Below are positions 1-8,465 of a stretch of 43,532 nt of DNA, in pieces. The translations under genes were made by a program, and so were the position numbers. Source of the stretch: an uncultured Dysosmobacter sp. (lineage in GTDB: Bacteria; Bacillota; Clostridia; Oscillospirales; Oscillospiraceae); assembly GCA_934636905.1 (NCBI GenBank), contig CAKUBJ010000013.1:1-43532 (forward strand), in the 5' to 3' direction. Each line of letters opens with the position of its first letter. Positions within the stretch are counted from its first letter, which is position 1. The notes beneath the pieces are model-generated. The model made no database searches. It was not told the DNA's origin and saw nothing but the letters and a program-made list of their open reading frames with translations.

Positions 1-62
1 ATCAGGCCGAACAGGGCGCCCAGAATACCGAGCACCGCAATGGCAGCAATAATATTTCCCAT
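1..62 (-). CDS. rnfB: RnfB, N-terminal fragment (cut by window edge)
   Basis: Only the first 20 codons are inside the window. They encode a hydrophobic N-terminal segment (starting MGNIIAAIAVLGILGALFG), which fits the membrane anchor of the ferredoxin-binding RnfB subunit. The ATG lies 13 bases after the rnfA stop, and a GGAGG-type ribosome site sits in that gap. RnfB is normally the last gene of clostridial rnfCDGEAB operons, so position supports the call more than sequence does. The Fe-S motifs would lie outside the window. Confidence 0.8.
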   Translation of the reverse strand, partial: MGNIIAAIAVLGILGALFGL

Positions 63-75
63 CTTTCCTACCTCC

Positions 76-663
76 TTACCAGACCTTCAGGCCGGAGAAG
101 CCCATGAAGGCCAGAGCCATCAGGCCGGCGGTGACCAGCGCGATGGGGAAGCCTTCCCAGTTCTTGGGATAGTCGGCAAACACCAGACGCTCACGGATGC
201 TGGCAAACAGCACGATGGCCAGCAGGAAGCCCAGGCCGCCGGTGATGCCGTAGACCACGGACTCGATGAAGTTGTATTTGCTCTGCACGTTCAGCAGCAC
301 CACGCCCAGCACGGCGCAGTTGGTGGTGATCAGAGGCAGATACACGCCCAGCGCGGTGTACAGGGAGGGCATGGACTTCTGCAGGAACATCTCGATGAAC
401 TGCACCAGCGCGGCGATGACCAGAATGAAGGCCACGGTCTGCATATAGGCCAGATCCAGCTTCAGCAGGATGTACTTGTTCACCACATAGCACACGGCGG
501 AGGCAAGACCCATGACGAAGGTCACGGCCACGCCCATGCCCACGGCGGTATCCACCTTCTTGGAAACGCCCAGGAAGGGGCAGCAGCCCAGGAACTGGGA
601 GAAGATGAAGTTATTCGTCAGGATGGCACCCAACGTAATCGAAAGCAGCTTGAAGATTTCCAT
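76..663 (-). CDS. rnfA: RnfA, membrane subunit of the Rnf complex
   Basis: This 195-residue polytopic membrane protein is an Rnf electron-transport subunit; the complex couples reduced-ferredoxin oxidation and NAD+ reduction to Na+ or H+ export. The N-terminus (NNFIFSQFLGCCPFLGVSKK) and the ITTNCAVLGVVLLN segment are highly typical of RnfA, including the conserved cysteines near residues 25-30 and about 115. About six hydrophobic segments are visible and the length is normal. Its ATG overlaps the rnfE stop by one base (TAATG), which indicates translational coupling. Confidence 0.96.
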   Translation of the reverse strand: MEIFKLLSITLGAILTNNFIFSQFLGCCPFLGVSKKVDTAVGMGVAVTFVMGLASAVCYVVNKYILLKLDLAYMQTVAFILVIAALVQFIEMFLQKSMPSLYTALGVYLPLITTNCAVLGVVLLNVQSKYNFIESVVYGITGGLGFLLAIVLFASIRERLVFADYPKNWEGFPIALVTAGLMALAFMGFSGLKVW

Positions 664-1316
664 TATTTGCTCTCCTCCTTATCCTTCTTGGGACGGGCCA
701 GCGCCCACTGCATGGTGGCAATCAGAGCAGCCAGCACCAGGAAGCCGCCCACCGGCAGGGTCAGCATACCCACGCCGAAGCCGGCGGGGAAGATCTGGAT
801 GCCGATGTGCTGACCGGCCTCGTCCAGGGGGCCGAACACGCCGCCGCCGAATGTGCCCTTGCCAAGGAACTCACGGATGATGCACATGGCCAGCAGAACC
901 CAGGTGTAGCCGATGCCCTGGAAGATGCCGTCAAACATGGAGGCCACCACGCCGTTCTTGTAGGAGAACGCCTCGGCACGGCCCAGAATGATGCAGTTCA
1001 CCACGATCAGGGGGATGAACACGCCCAGAGACTTGGCCAGATCCGGCAGAAATGCCTGGATGGACAGATCCACGCAGGTGACGAAGCCGGCGATCACCAC
1101 GATGAACATGGCGATACGGATTTTATCGGGAATAATCTTCCGCATGGCGGCAATGATCATGTTGGACAGCGTCAGGATAATGGTGACGGCCACGCCCATG
1201 CCGATGCCGTTGAAGAAGGAGGTGGTGATGGCCATGGTGGAGCACATGCCCAGCACCTGAACCAGCACGGGGTTCTGCGTCAGCAGACCCTCTTTGAATT
1301 GCGTACCCAGTTTCAT
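663..1316 (-). CDS. rnfE: RnfE, membrane subunit of the Rnf complex
   Basis: This 217-residue protein is homologous to RnfA and is the second of the paired inverted-topology subunits. Diagnostic segments are the N-terminal NPVLVQVLGMCSTMAITTS and the central PLIVVNCIILGRAEAF, each with a conserved cysteine thought to take part in transmembrane electron transfer in this family. Six hydrophobic spans are visible. The C-terminus is short, basic and acidic (RPKKDKEESK). It follows rnfG by 19 bases and touches rnfA. Confidence 0.96.
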   Translation of the reverse strand: MKLGTQFKEGLLTQNPVLVQVLGMCSTMAITTSFFNGIGMGVAVTIILTLSNMIIAAMRKIIPDKIRIAMFIVVIAGFVTCVDLSIQAFLPDLAKSLGVFIPLIVVNCIILGRAEAFSYKNGVVASMFDGIFQGIGYTWVLLAMCIIREFLGKGTFGGGVFGPLDEAGQHIGIQIFPAGFGVGMLTLPVGGFLVLAALIATMQWALARPKKDKEESK

Positions 1317-1335
1317 AATTCAGTGTCCCCCTTTC

Positions 1336-1959
1336 TCAGCCGATGACGCCGGCGGCAGCCAGCGCGGTATTGACGCCGGTGGTGACGCCCTTGGTGGAAA
1401 CGGTGGCACCGGTGATGGCATCCACATTGGTGCCCACGGTCAGAGTGCCGTCAGCGGCAGACTTGCCGATGAACTGATCCAGAACGCGGGTGCCGTTGGA
1501 CAGCTGCTCGTTGTTCATAACCTTGGAGCCGATGCCGGAGGTTTCGGAGTTGTTGATGATGGAAACACCGGTGACGGCGCCCTCGGTATCCACGCCCACC
1601 ATCATGGAGATGGTGCCCTGAGAGCCGGAGGCGGACACGCTGACGGCGTAGCCCACCACCTGACCGCCGGAGCGGGCCTCATAGACGGCGTCCAGCGTGC
1701 CGCCCTGGGCGGATGCGGCGGAGGTCATGGCGTCGCTGAGTTCCAGAGGATCGGAGAACTCGTCGGCCTCAATGACCTTCTGCATGGCGGCCACGGTCTT
1801 GTTCCAGGTAATCTCTGCGATTCTGTCCTTGGTGATGCTGTTGACCCAGCCCAGGACGCCGGCCACCACCACGCAGGTCAGGAACAGGGTGACGGTCAGC
1901 TTGATGATGTACTTGGGATCCATATCGACCTTTTCTTTGGTCTTCACTTCGTTACTCAT
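1336..1959 (-). CDS. rnfG: RnfG, FMN-carrying subunit of the Rnf complex
   Basis: This 207-residue protein has one N-terminal membrane helix and an extracytoplasmic FMN_bind domain. The motif DAITGATVSTKGV near the C-terminus contains the S/T-G-A-T site where family members carry covalently bound FMN on the threonine. The start chosen is the ATG of MSNEVKTKEKVDMDP. It overlaps the rnfD stop in an ATGA arrangement (1956-1959), and the longer frame upstream lies inside rnfD. Function follows from the family and the intact operon. Confidence 0.94.
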   Translation of the reverse strand: MSNEVKTKEKVDMDPKYIIKLTVTLFLTCVVVAGVLGWVNSITKDRIAEITWNKTVAAMQKVIEADEFSDPLELSDAMTSAASAQGGTLDAVYEARSGGQVVGYAVSVSASGSQGTISMMVGVDTEGAVTGVSIINNSETSGIGSKVMNNEQLSNGTRVLDQFIGKSAADGTLTVGTNVDAITGATVSTKGVTTGVNTALAAAGVIG

Positions 1960-2975
1960 TTCGCGGCAGCCTCCTTCTTGTCGGATTTCACCACGCCGAA
2001 ACGAGTGGGCTTGGTGCACTTGTCAATCAGAGCGGTGCAGCAGTTCATCACCATGATGGAGTAGCACACGCCCTCATTGTAGGAGCCGAAGTACCGGATG
2101 AACACGGTAAACAGGCCGCAGCCGATGCCGTAGATCAGCTGACCCTTCCCGGTGACGGGGGAGGTGGCATAGTCGGTGGCCATGAAGAACGCGCCCAGGA
2201 ACAGGCCGCCGCCGAAGATGCTGTAGAGCATATACTCCACGCCGGAGCCGGCCTTGGGGAACAGCAGGGTCAGGACTGCCACGGTGGCGATGTAGGCCAC
2301 GGGGGTCTGCCAGTTGATGACCTTGCGCCACAGCAGGTACAGTCCGCCGATGAGCAGCATCAGGGCGGAAATTTCACCCATGGAGCCGCCGATCTTGCCC
2401 AGGAACATATCGCCCACGGAGGCGATTTCCTTCAGGCCGTCCATATTGCCGGTCTTGAGATAAGCCAGCGGGGTAGCGGCAGACACCACGTCGGCAGGCA
2501 TACCGCCGCCGATGACGGCCTTGGTGCCGGCAGGCAGCCAGGAGGTCATGGTACTGGCATAGCTGGCCAGCAGAGCCGCACGGCCTGCCAGCGCGGGGTT
2601 CAGGAAGTTCTTGCCGATGCCGCCGAAAAGCTGCTTGACTACAATGATGGCGAAGAAGTCACCCACGAGAACCATCCACAGCGGGGTGGTGGCGGGGCAG
2701 ACGAAAGCCAGCAGCATACCGGTGACCACGGCGGAGAGATCGCCGATGCTCTGGGGCTTGTGCATGATTTTGCGGTAAGCCCACTCGAAGAACACGCAGC
2801 CCACCACGGACACGGCGGTAAGCAGCAGGGCTTCCACGCCGAAGTAAATCACGGCCCAGATCAGGGCAGGGCACATGGCGATAATCACGTCCAGCATGAT
2901 GGAACGGGTGGTTTCATTGCCGCGGATATGGGGGTTGGAAGTGGCAATGAGTTTCAAATTCTTGTAATCTGTCAT
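1956..2975 (-). CDS. rnfD: RnfD, FMN-carrying membrane subunit of the Rnf complex
   Basis: This 339-residue polytopic protein starts with the typical NLKLIATSNPHIRGNETTRS segment of clostridial RnfD. About eight to nine hydrophobic helices are visible. The VSAATPLAY motif near residue 170 corresponds to the site whose threonine carries covalent FMN in the RnfD/NqrB family. It follows rnfC by three bases and overlaps rnfG by four, so the operon is tightly coupled. Confidence 0.95.
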   Translation of the reverse strand: MTDYKNLKLIATSNPHIRGNETTRSIMLDVIIAMCPALIWAVIYFGVEALLLTAVSVVGCVFFEWAYRKIMHKPQSIGDLSAVVTGMLLAFVCPATTPLWMVLVGDFFAIIVVKQLFGGIGKNFLNPALAGRAALLASYASTMTSWLPAGTKAVIGGGMPADVVSAATPLAYLKTGNMDGLKEIASVGDMFLGKIGGSMGEISALMLLIGGLYLLWRKVINWQTPVAYIATVAVLTLLFPKAGSGVEYMLYSIFGGGLFLGAFFMATDYATSPVTGKGQLIYGIGCGLFTVFIRYFGSYNEGVCYSIMVMNCCTALIDKCTKPTRFGVVKSDKKEAAAK

Positions 2976-2978
2976 CTC

Positions 2979-4343
2979 TTATGCCTCCTTCTTCTCTGCC
3001 GCGGCCTTCTTGGCCTCCGCGGCAGCCTTATCGGCGGCCGCCTTGTTCTTTACCAGCTGCTTGGCGGTCTTGAACATATGGGTCAGGTGCATCCGGGCGG
3101 GGCAGGCGTAGGCGCAGGCGCCGCACTCCATGCAGTCCATGATGTGGGCTTCGTTCAACTCGTCAATCATGCCCTTTTCCGCGTACTGATACATAAACAG
3201 AGGTTCCAGATGCATGGGGCAGGCGGCCACGCACTTGCCGCAGCGGATGCACTGGGGATGCTCCACGGTCTGCTCTTCCTTCTCGCAGAAGGCCAGAATG
3301 GCGCCGGTGCCCTTGGCCACGGGGATGTCTGCGGTATACTGGGCCATGCCCATCATGGGACCGCCGGCAATGAGCTTGTAGGTGCCGTCCTTCACGCCGC
3401 CGCAGGCATCCAGCAGCAGGGAGACGGGGGTGCCGATGGGGCACTCGAGGTTCTTGGGGTCTACAATGCCGGAGCCGGACACGGTGACCACCTTGTTCAC
3501 CACGGGCATCCCGGTGGTAATGGCCCGGAAGATGCAGATGGTGGTGTTGATGTTGAACACGGCGCAGCCCACGTCGGCAGGCAGCTTGCCGGGAGGCACC
3601 TGACGGCCGGTGACGGCCTGAATCAGCTGCTTCTCACCGCCCTGGGGATAGCGGCAGCGCAGGGCTTCCACCACCACGGGGGCCTTCTTCTCGGCAATGA
3701 CCTTATTCAGGGCGTCGATGCCGTTCTTCTTGTTGTCCTCCACGCCGATGGTGACCTTGTCAACACCGAACATCTTGGCAAGATAGGTGGCGCCGCCGAT
3801 GATTTCGGCAGTGCGCTCCAGCATGGCGCGGTGGTCGCCGGTGATGTAAGGCTCGCACTCGGCGCCGTTGATGATGACGTCCGTCACCTTGCCGATGCCG
3901 CCGGAGATCTTCACATGGGTGGGGAAGGTTGCGCCGCCCATGCCGACGATGCCGGCATTCTTTACGATCTCCACCATTTCCTCCACGGTCAGGGCGTCGG
4001 GATCGGCGGGTGCTTTCACCTCTTCGCTGACGGTGTTCTGGAAGTCGTTTTCAATCACCACGGACATCATGTCGCCGCCCATGGAGAAGGGCCGCGGCTC
4101 GATGGCCTTCACGGTGCCGGAAACGCTGGCATGGATGGGGGCGCCCAGCCCCTTGAATTCGCCGATCTTCTGGCCAACCTTCACCTGATCGCCCACCTTG
4201 ACGGTGGGGGTGCAGGGTGCGCCAAAGTGCATCGACATGGGGATGACCACGGTGGCTGGGGGTGCCAGCTGCTCGATGGCCTTTTCATTGGTCGCGGCCT
4301 TCATGTCATGGGGATGAACGCCGCCAAAGAAAGCTTGTGCCAT
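2979..4343 (-). CDS. rnfC: RnfC, NADH/Fe-S subunit of the Rnf complex
   Basis: This 454-residue peripheral subunit passes electrons to NAD+. The N-terminus holds FFGGVHPHDMKAATNEKAIE and a GDQVKVGQKIGEF biotinyl/SLBB-like segment. A glycine-rich nucleotide/flavin-binding region (VGMGGATFPTHVK) follows. Two [4Fe-4S] ferredoxin motifs lie near the C-terminus (CIRCGKCVAACP and CMECGACAYACP), then an alanine/lysine-rich tail. I chose the ATG at 4343 because GAGGTG lies just upstream and homology starts there; the frame stays open to 4550 but that part has no family similarity. Confidence 0.95.
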   Translation of the reverse strand: MAQAFFGGVHPHDMKAATNEKAIEQLAPPATVVIPMSMHFGAPCTPTVKVGDQVKVGQKIGEFKGLGAPIHASVSGTVKAIEPRPFSMGGDMMSVVIENDFQNTVSEEVKAPADPDALTVEEMVEIVKNAGIVGMGGATFPTHVKISGGIGKVTDVIINGAECEPYITGDHRAMLERTAEIIGGATYLAKMFGVDKVTIGVEDNKKNGIDALNKVIAEKKAPVVVEALRCRYPQGGEKQLIQAVTGRQVPPGKLPADVGCAVFNINTTICIFRAITTGMPVVNKVVTVSGSGIVDPKNLECPIGTPVSLLLDACGGVKDGTYKLIAGGPMMGMAQYTADIPVAKGTGAILAFCEKEEQTVEHPQCIRCGKCVAACPMHLEPLFMYQYAEKGMIDELNEAHIMDCMECGACAYACPARMHLTHMFKTAKQLVKNKAAADKAAAEAKKAAAEKKEA

Positions 4344-4392
4344 TGTCTTCACCTCATTCTTAACTCCATTGACAGACGCCGGAATACGCCCC

Positions 4393-4419
4393 GTCCCGCC
4401 ATTGGGCAAACGGCGGGAC
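4393..4419 (-). promoter_or_regulatory. Hairpin in the rnf leader
   Basis: GTCCCGCC (4393-4400) and GGCGGGAC (4412-4419) form a perfect 8-bp stem with an 11-base loop, inside the predicted rnfC leader about 50 bases before the start codon. There is no T-tract, so it is not a standard terminator. It could stabilise the mRNA or mediate control; no known riboswitch is recognised. Confidence 0.4.
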
Positions 4420-4456
4420 AGGGCACGACCCGGCATACTATCACATACTGAACCCG

Positions 4457-4485
4457 ATTGTACACCATAAAGATAAAAATGTCCA
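4457..4485 (-). promoter_or_regulatory. Promoter of the rnf operon
   Basis: On the minus strand TGGACA (4485-4480) and TACAAT (4462-4457) are separated by exactly 17 bases. This is close to the housekeeping sigma consensus. It predicts a start near 4450 and a leader of about 107 bases before rnfC. Confidence 0.75.
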
Positions 4486-4638
4486 GACTGTGAAGGTGAT
4501 TTTTCGCGATTTTTTGTCGATTCCCCGCCGTTTCCTCCCTTTTTTACCATCTTTTCCCGGGAATCGTTCCCTGCTTTTTCCCTGTTTTTCCCGCTTTTCC
4601 GCCGGGATGCGCCCGTTTGTCCGCCCCTTTCACCGCGC

Positions 4639-4667
4639 TTGCCTTTTTTCGGGGGATATGTTATAAA
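4639..4667 (+). promoter_or_regulatory. Promoter of the DUF975 gene
   Basis: TTGCCT (4639-4644) and TATAAA (4662-4667) are spaced by 17 bases, upstream of the ATG at 4765. The -35 box matches four of six consensus bases. The predicted leader is about 90 bases. Confidence 0.55.
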
Positions 4668-4764
4668 TGGGGTGTATGCCGTCTGCGAAGCCGGAAGTAC
4701 CCGGAGGCGCCCGGTGTGTTCCGCCCTGTGGAAGCGCGCCTCAGACGGAGAATGGAGGATTACT

Positions 4765-5559
4765 ATGTCTGATACGCTGGATCGTGCCGCTTTGAAAAGG
4801 AATGCCCGGGAGTTGCTGCGGACGGCGCAGGTATCCCCTAAGGGAATGACCGCTCTCTACTGCGGGCTGACCGTCCTGCTGAACGTGCTGGATTATCTGG
4901 CGGGCACCCTTCTCACCAGCGGGGGTGCGGAGGCATTCAGCCTGTTTGTTTCCATTTTCACCACCCTGTTCAGCTGGATTCTGGCCGCCGGCTTTGCCAT
5001 CTACTGCATGGGCATCCGCCGGCGGGAGATTATGGGGTACGGGACGCTGTTTGACGGGCTTTCCTTTACCGCGAAAATCATTGCGCTGGTTTTCGTCATG
5101 AGTTTCTTTATCTTCCTGTGGTCGCTGCTGTTTGTGATTCCGGGCTTCATCGCCGTCTACCGCTATCGCTTCGCCCTCTACAATCTCTATGACAATCCCT
5201 CTCTTGGCATTCTGGAAGCGCTGGATCTCAGCAAGCGCCAGACCCTGGGCTGGAAGCTGGAACTTTTCAAGCTGGATCTCAGCTACCTCGGCTGGAACCT
5301 GCTGGCCTCCCTGCCTTCCCTGTACTGGGACTTCAAGCTGTATTTTCAGGTGCTCAGCGATCCCTATGCCGTCCTGACCGTCTCCACCAGCCTGGCGGAA
5401 ATTCTGGTGTGCGGTGTCTGGTCTTTGGCGGTATCCCTGTTCTATTTGCCCGGCTGGCAGTGCGTCATGCTGGACTACTTCGACGCGGCGCGGGCAGCGT
5501 CCTCCGGCGGGAAGGCCGCCCTGCCCGAAGAGGAGCCCGACGATTCCGAGGGCTTCTGA
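4765..5559 (+). CDS. DUF975 family integral membrane protein
   Basis: The 264-residue protein resembles the DUF975 family of Firmicutes membrane proteins, whose function is unknown. Family-like features are the N-terminal LKRNARELLRTAQ segment and the central YRYRFALYNLYDNPSLGILE, followed by FKLDLSYLGWNLL. About five to six hydrophobic segments are visible and the C-terminus is acidic. The ATG at 4765 follows GGAGGATTACT; the frame is open further upstream but without a ribosome site or similarity. The next gene (mocR-like) begins 98 bases later on the same strand. Confidence 0.8.
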   Translation: MSDTLDRAALKRNARELLRTAQVSPKGMTALYCGLTVLLNVLDYLAGTLLTSGGAEAFSLFVSIFTTLFSWILAAGFAIYCMGIRRREIMGYGTLFDGLSFTAKIIALVFVMSFFIFLWSLLFVIPGFIAVYRYRFALYNLYDNPSLGILEALDLSKRQTLGWKLELFKLDLSYLGWNLLASLPSLYWDFKLYFQVLSDPYAVLTVSTSLAEILVCGVWSLAVSLFYLPGWQCVMLDYFDAARAASSGGKAALPEEEPDDSEGF

Positions 5560-5657
5560 GCCTTCCGGCGGCGGAGCCGCCGCCTCTGTGCCCATCCTCG
5601 TCCCGGCGGGCCGTGCCTGCCGGGACGTCCCATTTCCGTCCGGAAGGAGTGCCGCCC

Positions 5658-7052
5658 ATGCTGACCTACCCCATGGAGGAGCGAGGCTCCCTGCCTTTAT
5701 ATGAATATCTCTGCCGCCGCATCCGCGCCGATATTCTCAGCGGCGTGCTGCCTGCCGGAACCCGGCTGCCCTCCAAGCGGGCGCTGGCGGAGCATCTCCG
5801 GGTGTCCGTCATCACCGTGGAAGGCGCCTACAGCCAGCTGGAGGCTGAGGGGTATCTGCTGGCCCTGCCCAGACGGGGTTTCTTTGTGGCCGACGTGGAG
5901 CAGGCGCCTCCTGCCGCCGGAGAACCGGTTTTCCGGCGGCCGCCGGAAGCGCCGCCCCAGCTGCTGGATCTCAGCCGCAATCAGGTGGACACCGCCCGGT
6001 TTCCCGTTTCCACATGGGCACGGCTCACCCGGCAGGTGCTGACTGAGGCACCGGAGGCGCTGCTGTCCCCGGTGCCCCATCAGGGGCTGCCTGCCCTGCG
6101 GCAGGCCATTGCCGCCGACCTCCGGGATTTCCGGGGCATGGCGGTTTCCCCGGAGCAGATCGTCATCGGCGCCGGCGCGGAATACCTGTATCTCCTGCTG
6201 GCGCAGCTGCTGGGTCGGGACACGGTCTTTGCCGTGGAGGATCCCGGCTACCCCAAAATCCGTCAGGTTTACGGCGCCTGGGGCGCCGCCTGCGTTCCTA
6301 TTCCGCTGGACGGGCAGGGGGTGGATCCCGCTGTGCTGGCCGCCTCCGGCGCCGCCGCCCTCCACATCTCCCCCAACCACCAGTACCCCACCGGGCTGGT
6401 GACGCCCATTGCCCGGCGGCAGGCACTGCTGCGGTGGGTGGAGGAAACCGGGGGCATCATCATTGAAGATGATTATGACAGTGAGTTCCGCTTCACCGGC
6501 CGCCCCATCCCCACCCTGCAAAGCATTGACCGCCGGGGGCGGGTAGTCTATCTGAACACCTTTTCCCAGACGATTTCCCCCTCCATGCGCCTTGGTTTTC
6601 TGGTGCTGCCCCCCCGGCTGCTGGAACGTTTCCGCCGGGAGCTGGGCTTTTACGCCTGCACCGTCCCGGCGCTGGAACAACATGTTTTAAGCCGCTTCAT
6701 TTCCGGCGGCCACTATGAGCGGCACCTCTCCCGGATGCGCAAGGAGTACCGGGAGCGCCGCAGTCAGGTGGTGGAAGCCTTCCGTTCCAGTGCGCTGGCG
6801 CCCCGGGTCACCTTTTCCGAGGAGCGCTCCGGGCTGCACTTCCTGCTGCGGCTGGACACCTGCCGCCCGGATGAGGAACTGAGCCGTCTGGCCGCTCAGG
6901 CCGGCATCCGGCTGAGTTTTCTGTCGGAATACGCCGCCCGTCCTGACCCTGCCTTTGCCCATACGCTGGTGGTTAACTACGCAGGGCTTTCCCCCCAGCG
7001 GCTTCCGGAAACCGTCCGGCTGCTGTCGGAGGTGCTTCTGCCCCTGCTGTAA
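5658..7052 (+). CDS. MocR/PdxR-type GntR regulator with aminotransferase-like domain, PLP lysine replaced
   Basis: This 464-residue protein joins an N-terminal GntR winged helix-turn-helix (about residues 10-75: LYEYLCRRIRADILSG, LPSKRALAEHLRVS) to a type-I aminotransferase fold (about 110-460), the MocR architecture. The aminotransferase part has the usual ISPNHQYPTG and IIEDDYDSEFR segments. In most MocR proteins the Schiff-base lysine sits in a TFSKxxxPxxRxG motif. Here the motif reads NTFSQTISPSMRLGF, so residue 304 is glutamine and an internal aldimine with PLP cannot form there. The neighbouring DMT exporter 41 bases downstream is a plausible target. The ATG at 5658 follows GGAGTGCCGCCC. 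Confidence 0.9.
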   Translation: MLTYPMEERGSLPLYEYLCRRIRADILSGVLPAGTRLPSKRALAEHLRVSVITVEGAYSQLEAEGYLLALPRRGFFVADVEQAPPAAGEPVFRRPPEAPPQLLDLSRNQVDTARFPVSTWARLTRQVLTEAPEALLSPVPHQGLPALRQAIAADLRDFRGMAVSPEQIVIGAGAEYLYLLLAQLLGRDTVFAVEDPGYPKIRQVYGAWGAACVPIPLDGQGVDPAVLAASGAAALHISPNHQYPTGLVTPIARRQALLRWVEETGGIIIEDDYDSEFRFTGRPIPTLQSIDRRGRVVYLNTFSQTISPSMRLGFLVLPPRLLERFRRELGFYACTVPALEQHVLSRFISGGHYERHLSRMRKEYRERRSQVVEAFRSSALAPRVTFSEERSGLHFLLRLDTCRPDEELSRLAAQAGIRLSFLSEYAARPDPAFAHTLVVNYAGLSPQRLPETVRLLSEVLLPLL

Positions 7053-7093
7053 TGCCGTTTCCCGATATTCCATAAATAGAGAGGCTGTTTTTC

Positions 7094-7972
7094 ATGAATC
7101 CCGTGACCCGCGCAAAAGCAAACCTGATTTTCGCCGTGGCGGCTTTCGGCACCATCGGCATTTTCGTCCGGGGCATCGGCCTGCCCTCCAGCGTCATTGC
7201 GCTGGTGCGGGGCGCCGTAGGTGCGGCGTTTCTGCTTCTGCTGGCCCGGCTCCGCCATACCCCCATTGACCGGGGGTTACTGCGCTGCCGTCTGGGACTG
7301 CTGGTGCTCTCCTCCGCCATGATGAGTTTCAACTGGATTACCCTGTTTGAATCCTACCGCTATACCACCGTGGCCACCGCCACCCTCTGCTACTACATGG
7401 CACCTATTTTCGTGACGCTGGCCTCCCCCGTTCTGCTGAAGGAGCGGCTGACCCTGCGGAAGCTTCTCTGCGTGGGCATGGCGCTGTGCGGCATGGTGTT
7501 CGTCTCCGGCGTTCCCCAGTCCGGGATGCCGGCGCCTGCCGAAATGCGGGGCATCCTGCTGGCCCTCTGCTCCGCCGCCCTGTACGCCGGCGTGATTCTC
7601 ATCAACAAGTGTCTCCCGGAGGTGCCTGCCTACGACCGCACCCTGTTCCAGCTGGCGGCAGCCGCAGTGGTGATGGTGCCCTACATCCTGCTGACGGAGG
7701 AGGTGTCCGCCCTTCGGTTTACCCTCACGGGAACCCTTTTGCTGCTGATTGTGGCGGTGTTCCACACCGGCTGGTGCTATGCTCTGTATTTCGGCTCCAT
7801 GACGTTGCTGCCTGCCCAGACGGTGGCGCTGTTCAGCTACATCGACCCCATTGTGGCCGTTCTTCTCTCCGCCCTGCTGCTGAAGGAGCCGCTGGGCTGG
7901 AGTGGGATGCTGGGCGCCGCGCTGGTGCTTGGCTCCACGCTCCTCAGCGAACTGCCCCTCCGGAAGCGCTGA
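7094..7972 (+). CDS. EamA/DMT-family transporter
   Basis: The 292-residue protein has about ten hydrophobic helices arranged as two EamA repeats, as in the drug/metabolite transporter superfamily of exporters. Conserved-looking segments are ESYRYTTVATATLCYYMAPI at the end of the first repeat and LFSYIDPIVAVLLSALLLKE near the end of the second. The substrate cannot be read from sequence. It lies 41 bases after the MocR-like regulator on the same strand, and MocR genes often flank the transporter they control. A strong terminator follows at 8001-8040. Confidence 0.88.
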   Translation: MNPVTRAKANLIFAVAAFGTIGIFVRGIGLPSSVIALVRGAVGAAFLLLLARLRHTPIDRGLLRCRLGLLVLSSAMMSFNWITLFESYRYTTVATATLCYYMAPIFVTLASPVLLKERLTLRKLLCVGMALCGMVFVSGVPQSGMPAPAEMRGILLALCSAALYAGVILINKCLPEVPAYDRTLFQLAAAAVVMVPYILLTEEVSALRFTLTGTLLLLIVAVFHTGWCYALYFGSMTLLPAQTVALFSYIDPIVAVLLSALLLKEPLGWSGMLGAALVLGSTLLSELPLRKR

Positions 7973-8000
7973 TTTCCGTTTTCTCCCATGGATAAAATCA

Positions 8001-8040
8001 CCCCCTGCACACCGGCACTCCGGTATGCAGGGGGATTTTT
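8001..8040 (+). terminator. Rho-independent terminator after the DMT transporter
   Basis: CCCCCTGCA (8001-8009) pairs with TGCAGGGGG (8026-8034). An inner ACCGG/CCGGT extension tightens the hairpin, and it is followed by ATTTTT. It separates the plus-strand genes from the convergent minus-strand gene at 8058. Confidence 0.85.
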
Positions 8041-8057
8041 CCGCGCCCTTCCGGTTT

Positions 8058-8327
8058 TCAGATCAGCGCCGCGGCCAGCCACGCAAGACCGATGGCACCC
8101 GCCCCCATCAGGGCGTACACCACCGGGCTGAGGGCACACCGTCCCCGGCTGAAGCGGCTGCCGCCGGACACGCAGCTGCGGGCCACCCGCCGTGCCTCCT
8201 CCACCAGTTCCCGGGAGGTCACACCCTCCCCGGCGGCATCGTTGCGGACGATGAAAATTGCCTGTTCAAAAAATCGCTGATCCGGGGAATCCAGCACCAC
8301 CACCCGCCGGGATATTCCTTTTACCAT
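8058..8327 (-). CDS. Conserved small protein with C-terminal membrane helix, unknown function
   Basis: The 89-residue protein begins MVKGISRRVVVLDSPDQRFF and continues EQAIFIVRNDAAGEGVTSRE. I recall this kind of sequence from short uncharacterised proteins of Clostridia, sometimes given misleading names. The C-terminus (PVVYALMGAGAIGLAWLAAALI region) is a single hydrophobic helix, so it is probably membrane anchored. The ATG at 8327 follows AGGAGGCGTGTGCA. It lies downstream of spoIIE on the same strand with a gap of 138 bases, which may mean it is co-expressed in sporulation, but that is not proven. Confidence 0.65.
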   Translation of the reverse strand: MVKGISRRVVVLDSPDQRFFEQAIFIVRNDAAGEGVTSRELVEEARRVARSCVSGGSRFSRGRCALSPVVYALMGAGAIGLAWLAAALI

Positions 8328-8465
8328 TGCACACGCCTCCTTCTGCCTGTTGGTTTCATTTTCCCGCAAAGGCAGAAAGTCTATACCGGTTTCCGGAAAT
8401 TTTCCGGATTTTACAGGCCGCTTCCCCACGCCGGACGTCCGATGCCGCGCCGTCCGCCGGGCTGC

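Larger units (their letters stand above)
4344..4764. other. Divergent intergenic region between rnfC and the DUF975 gene
   Basis: The 421 bases hold the rnf promoter and leader hairpin on the minus strand and the promoter of the DUF975 gene on the plus strand. Several pyrimidine-rich stretches lie between 4500 and 4600. I see no coding sequence; open frames running in from both sides show no family similarity. Confidence 0.7.

Noticed and set aside
2760..4451. Long histidine- and glycine-rich open frame on the plus strand opposite rnfC
   Set aside because: It is an antisense shadow of rnfC and rnfD caused by GC-rich codon use; the opposite strand has strong family motifs and ribosome sites.
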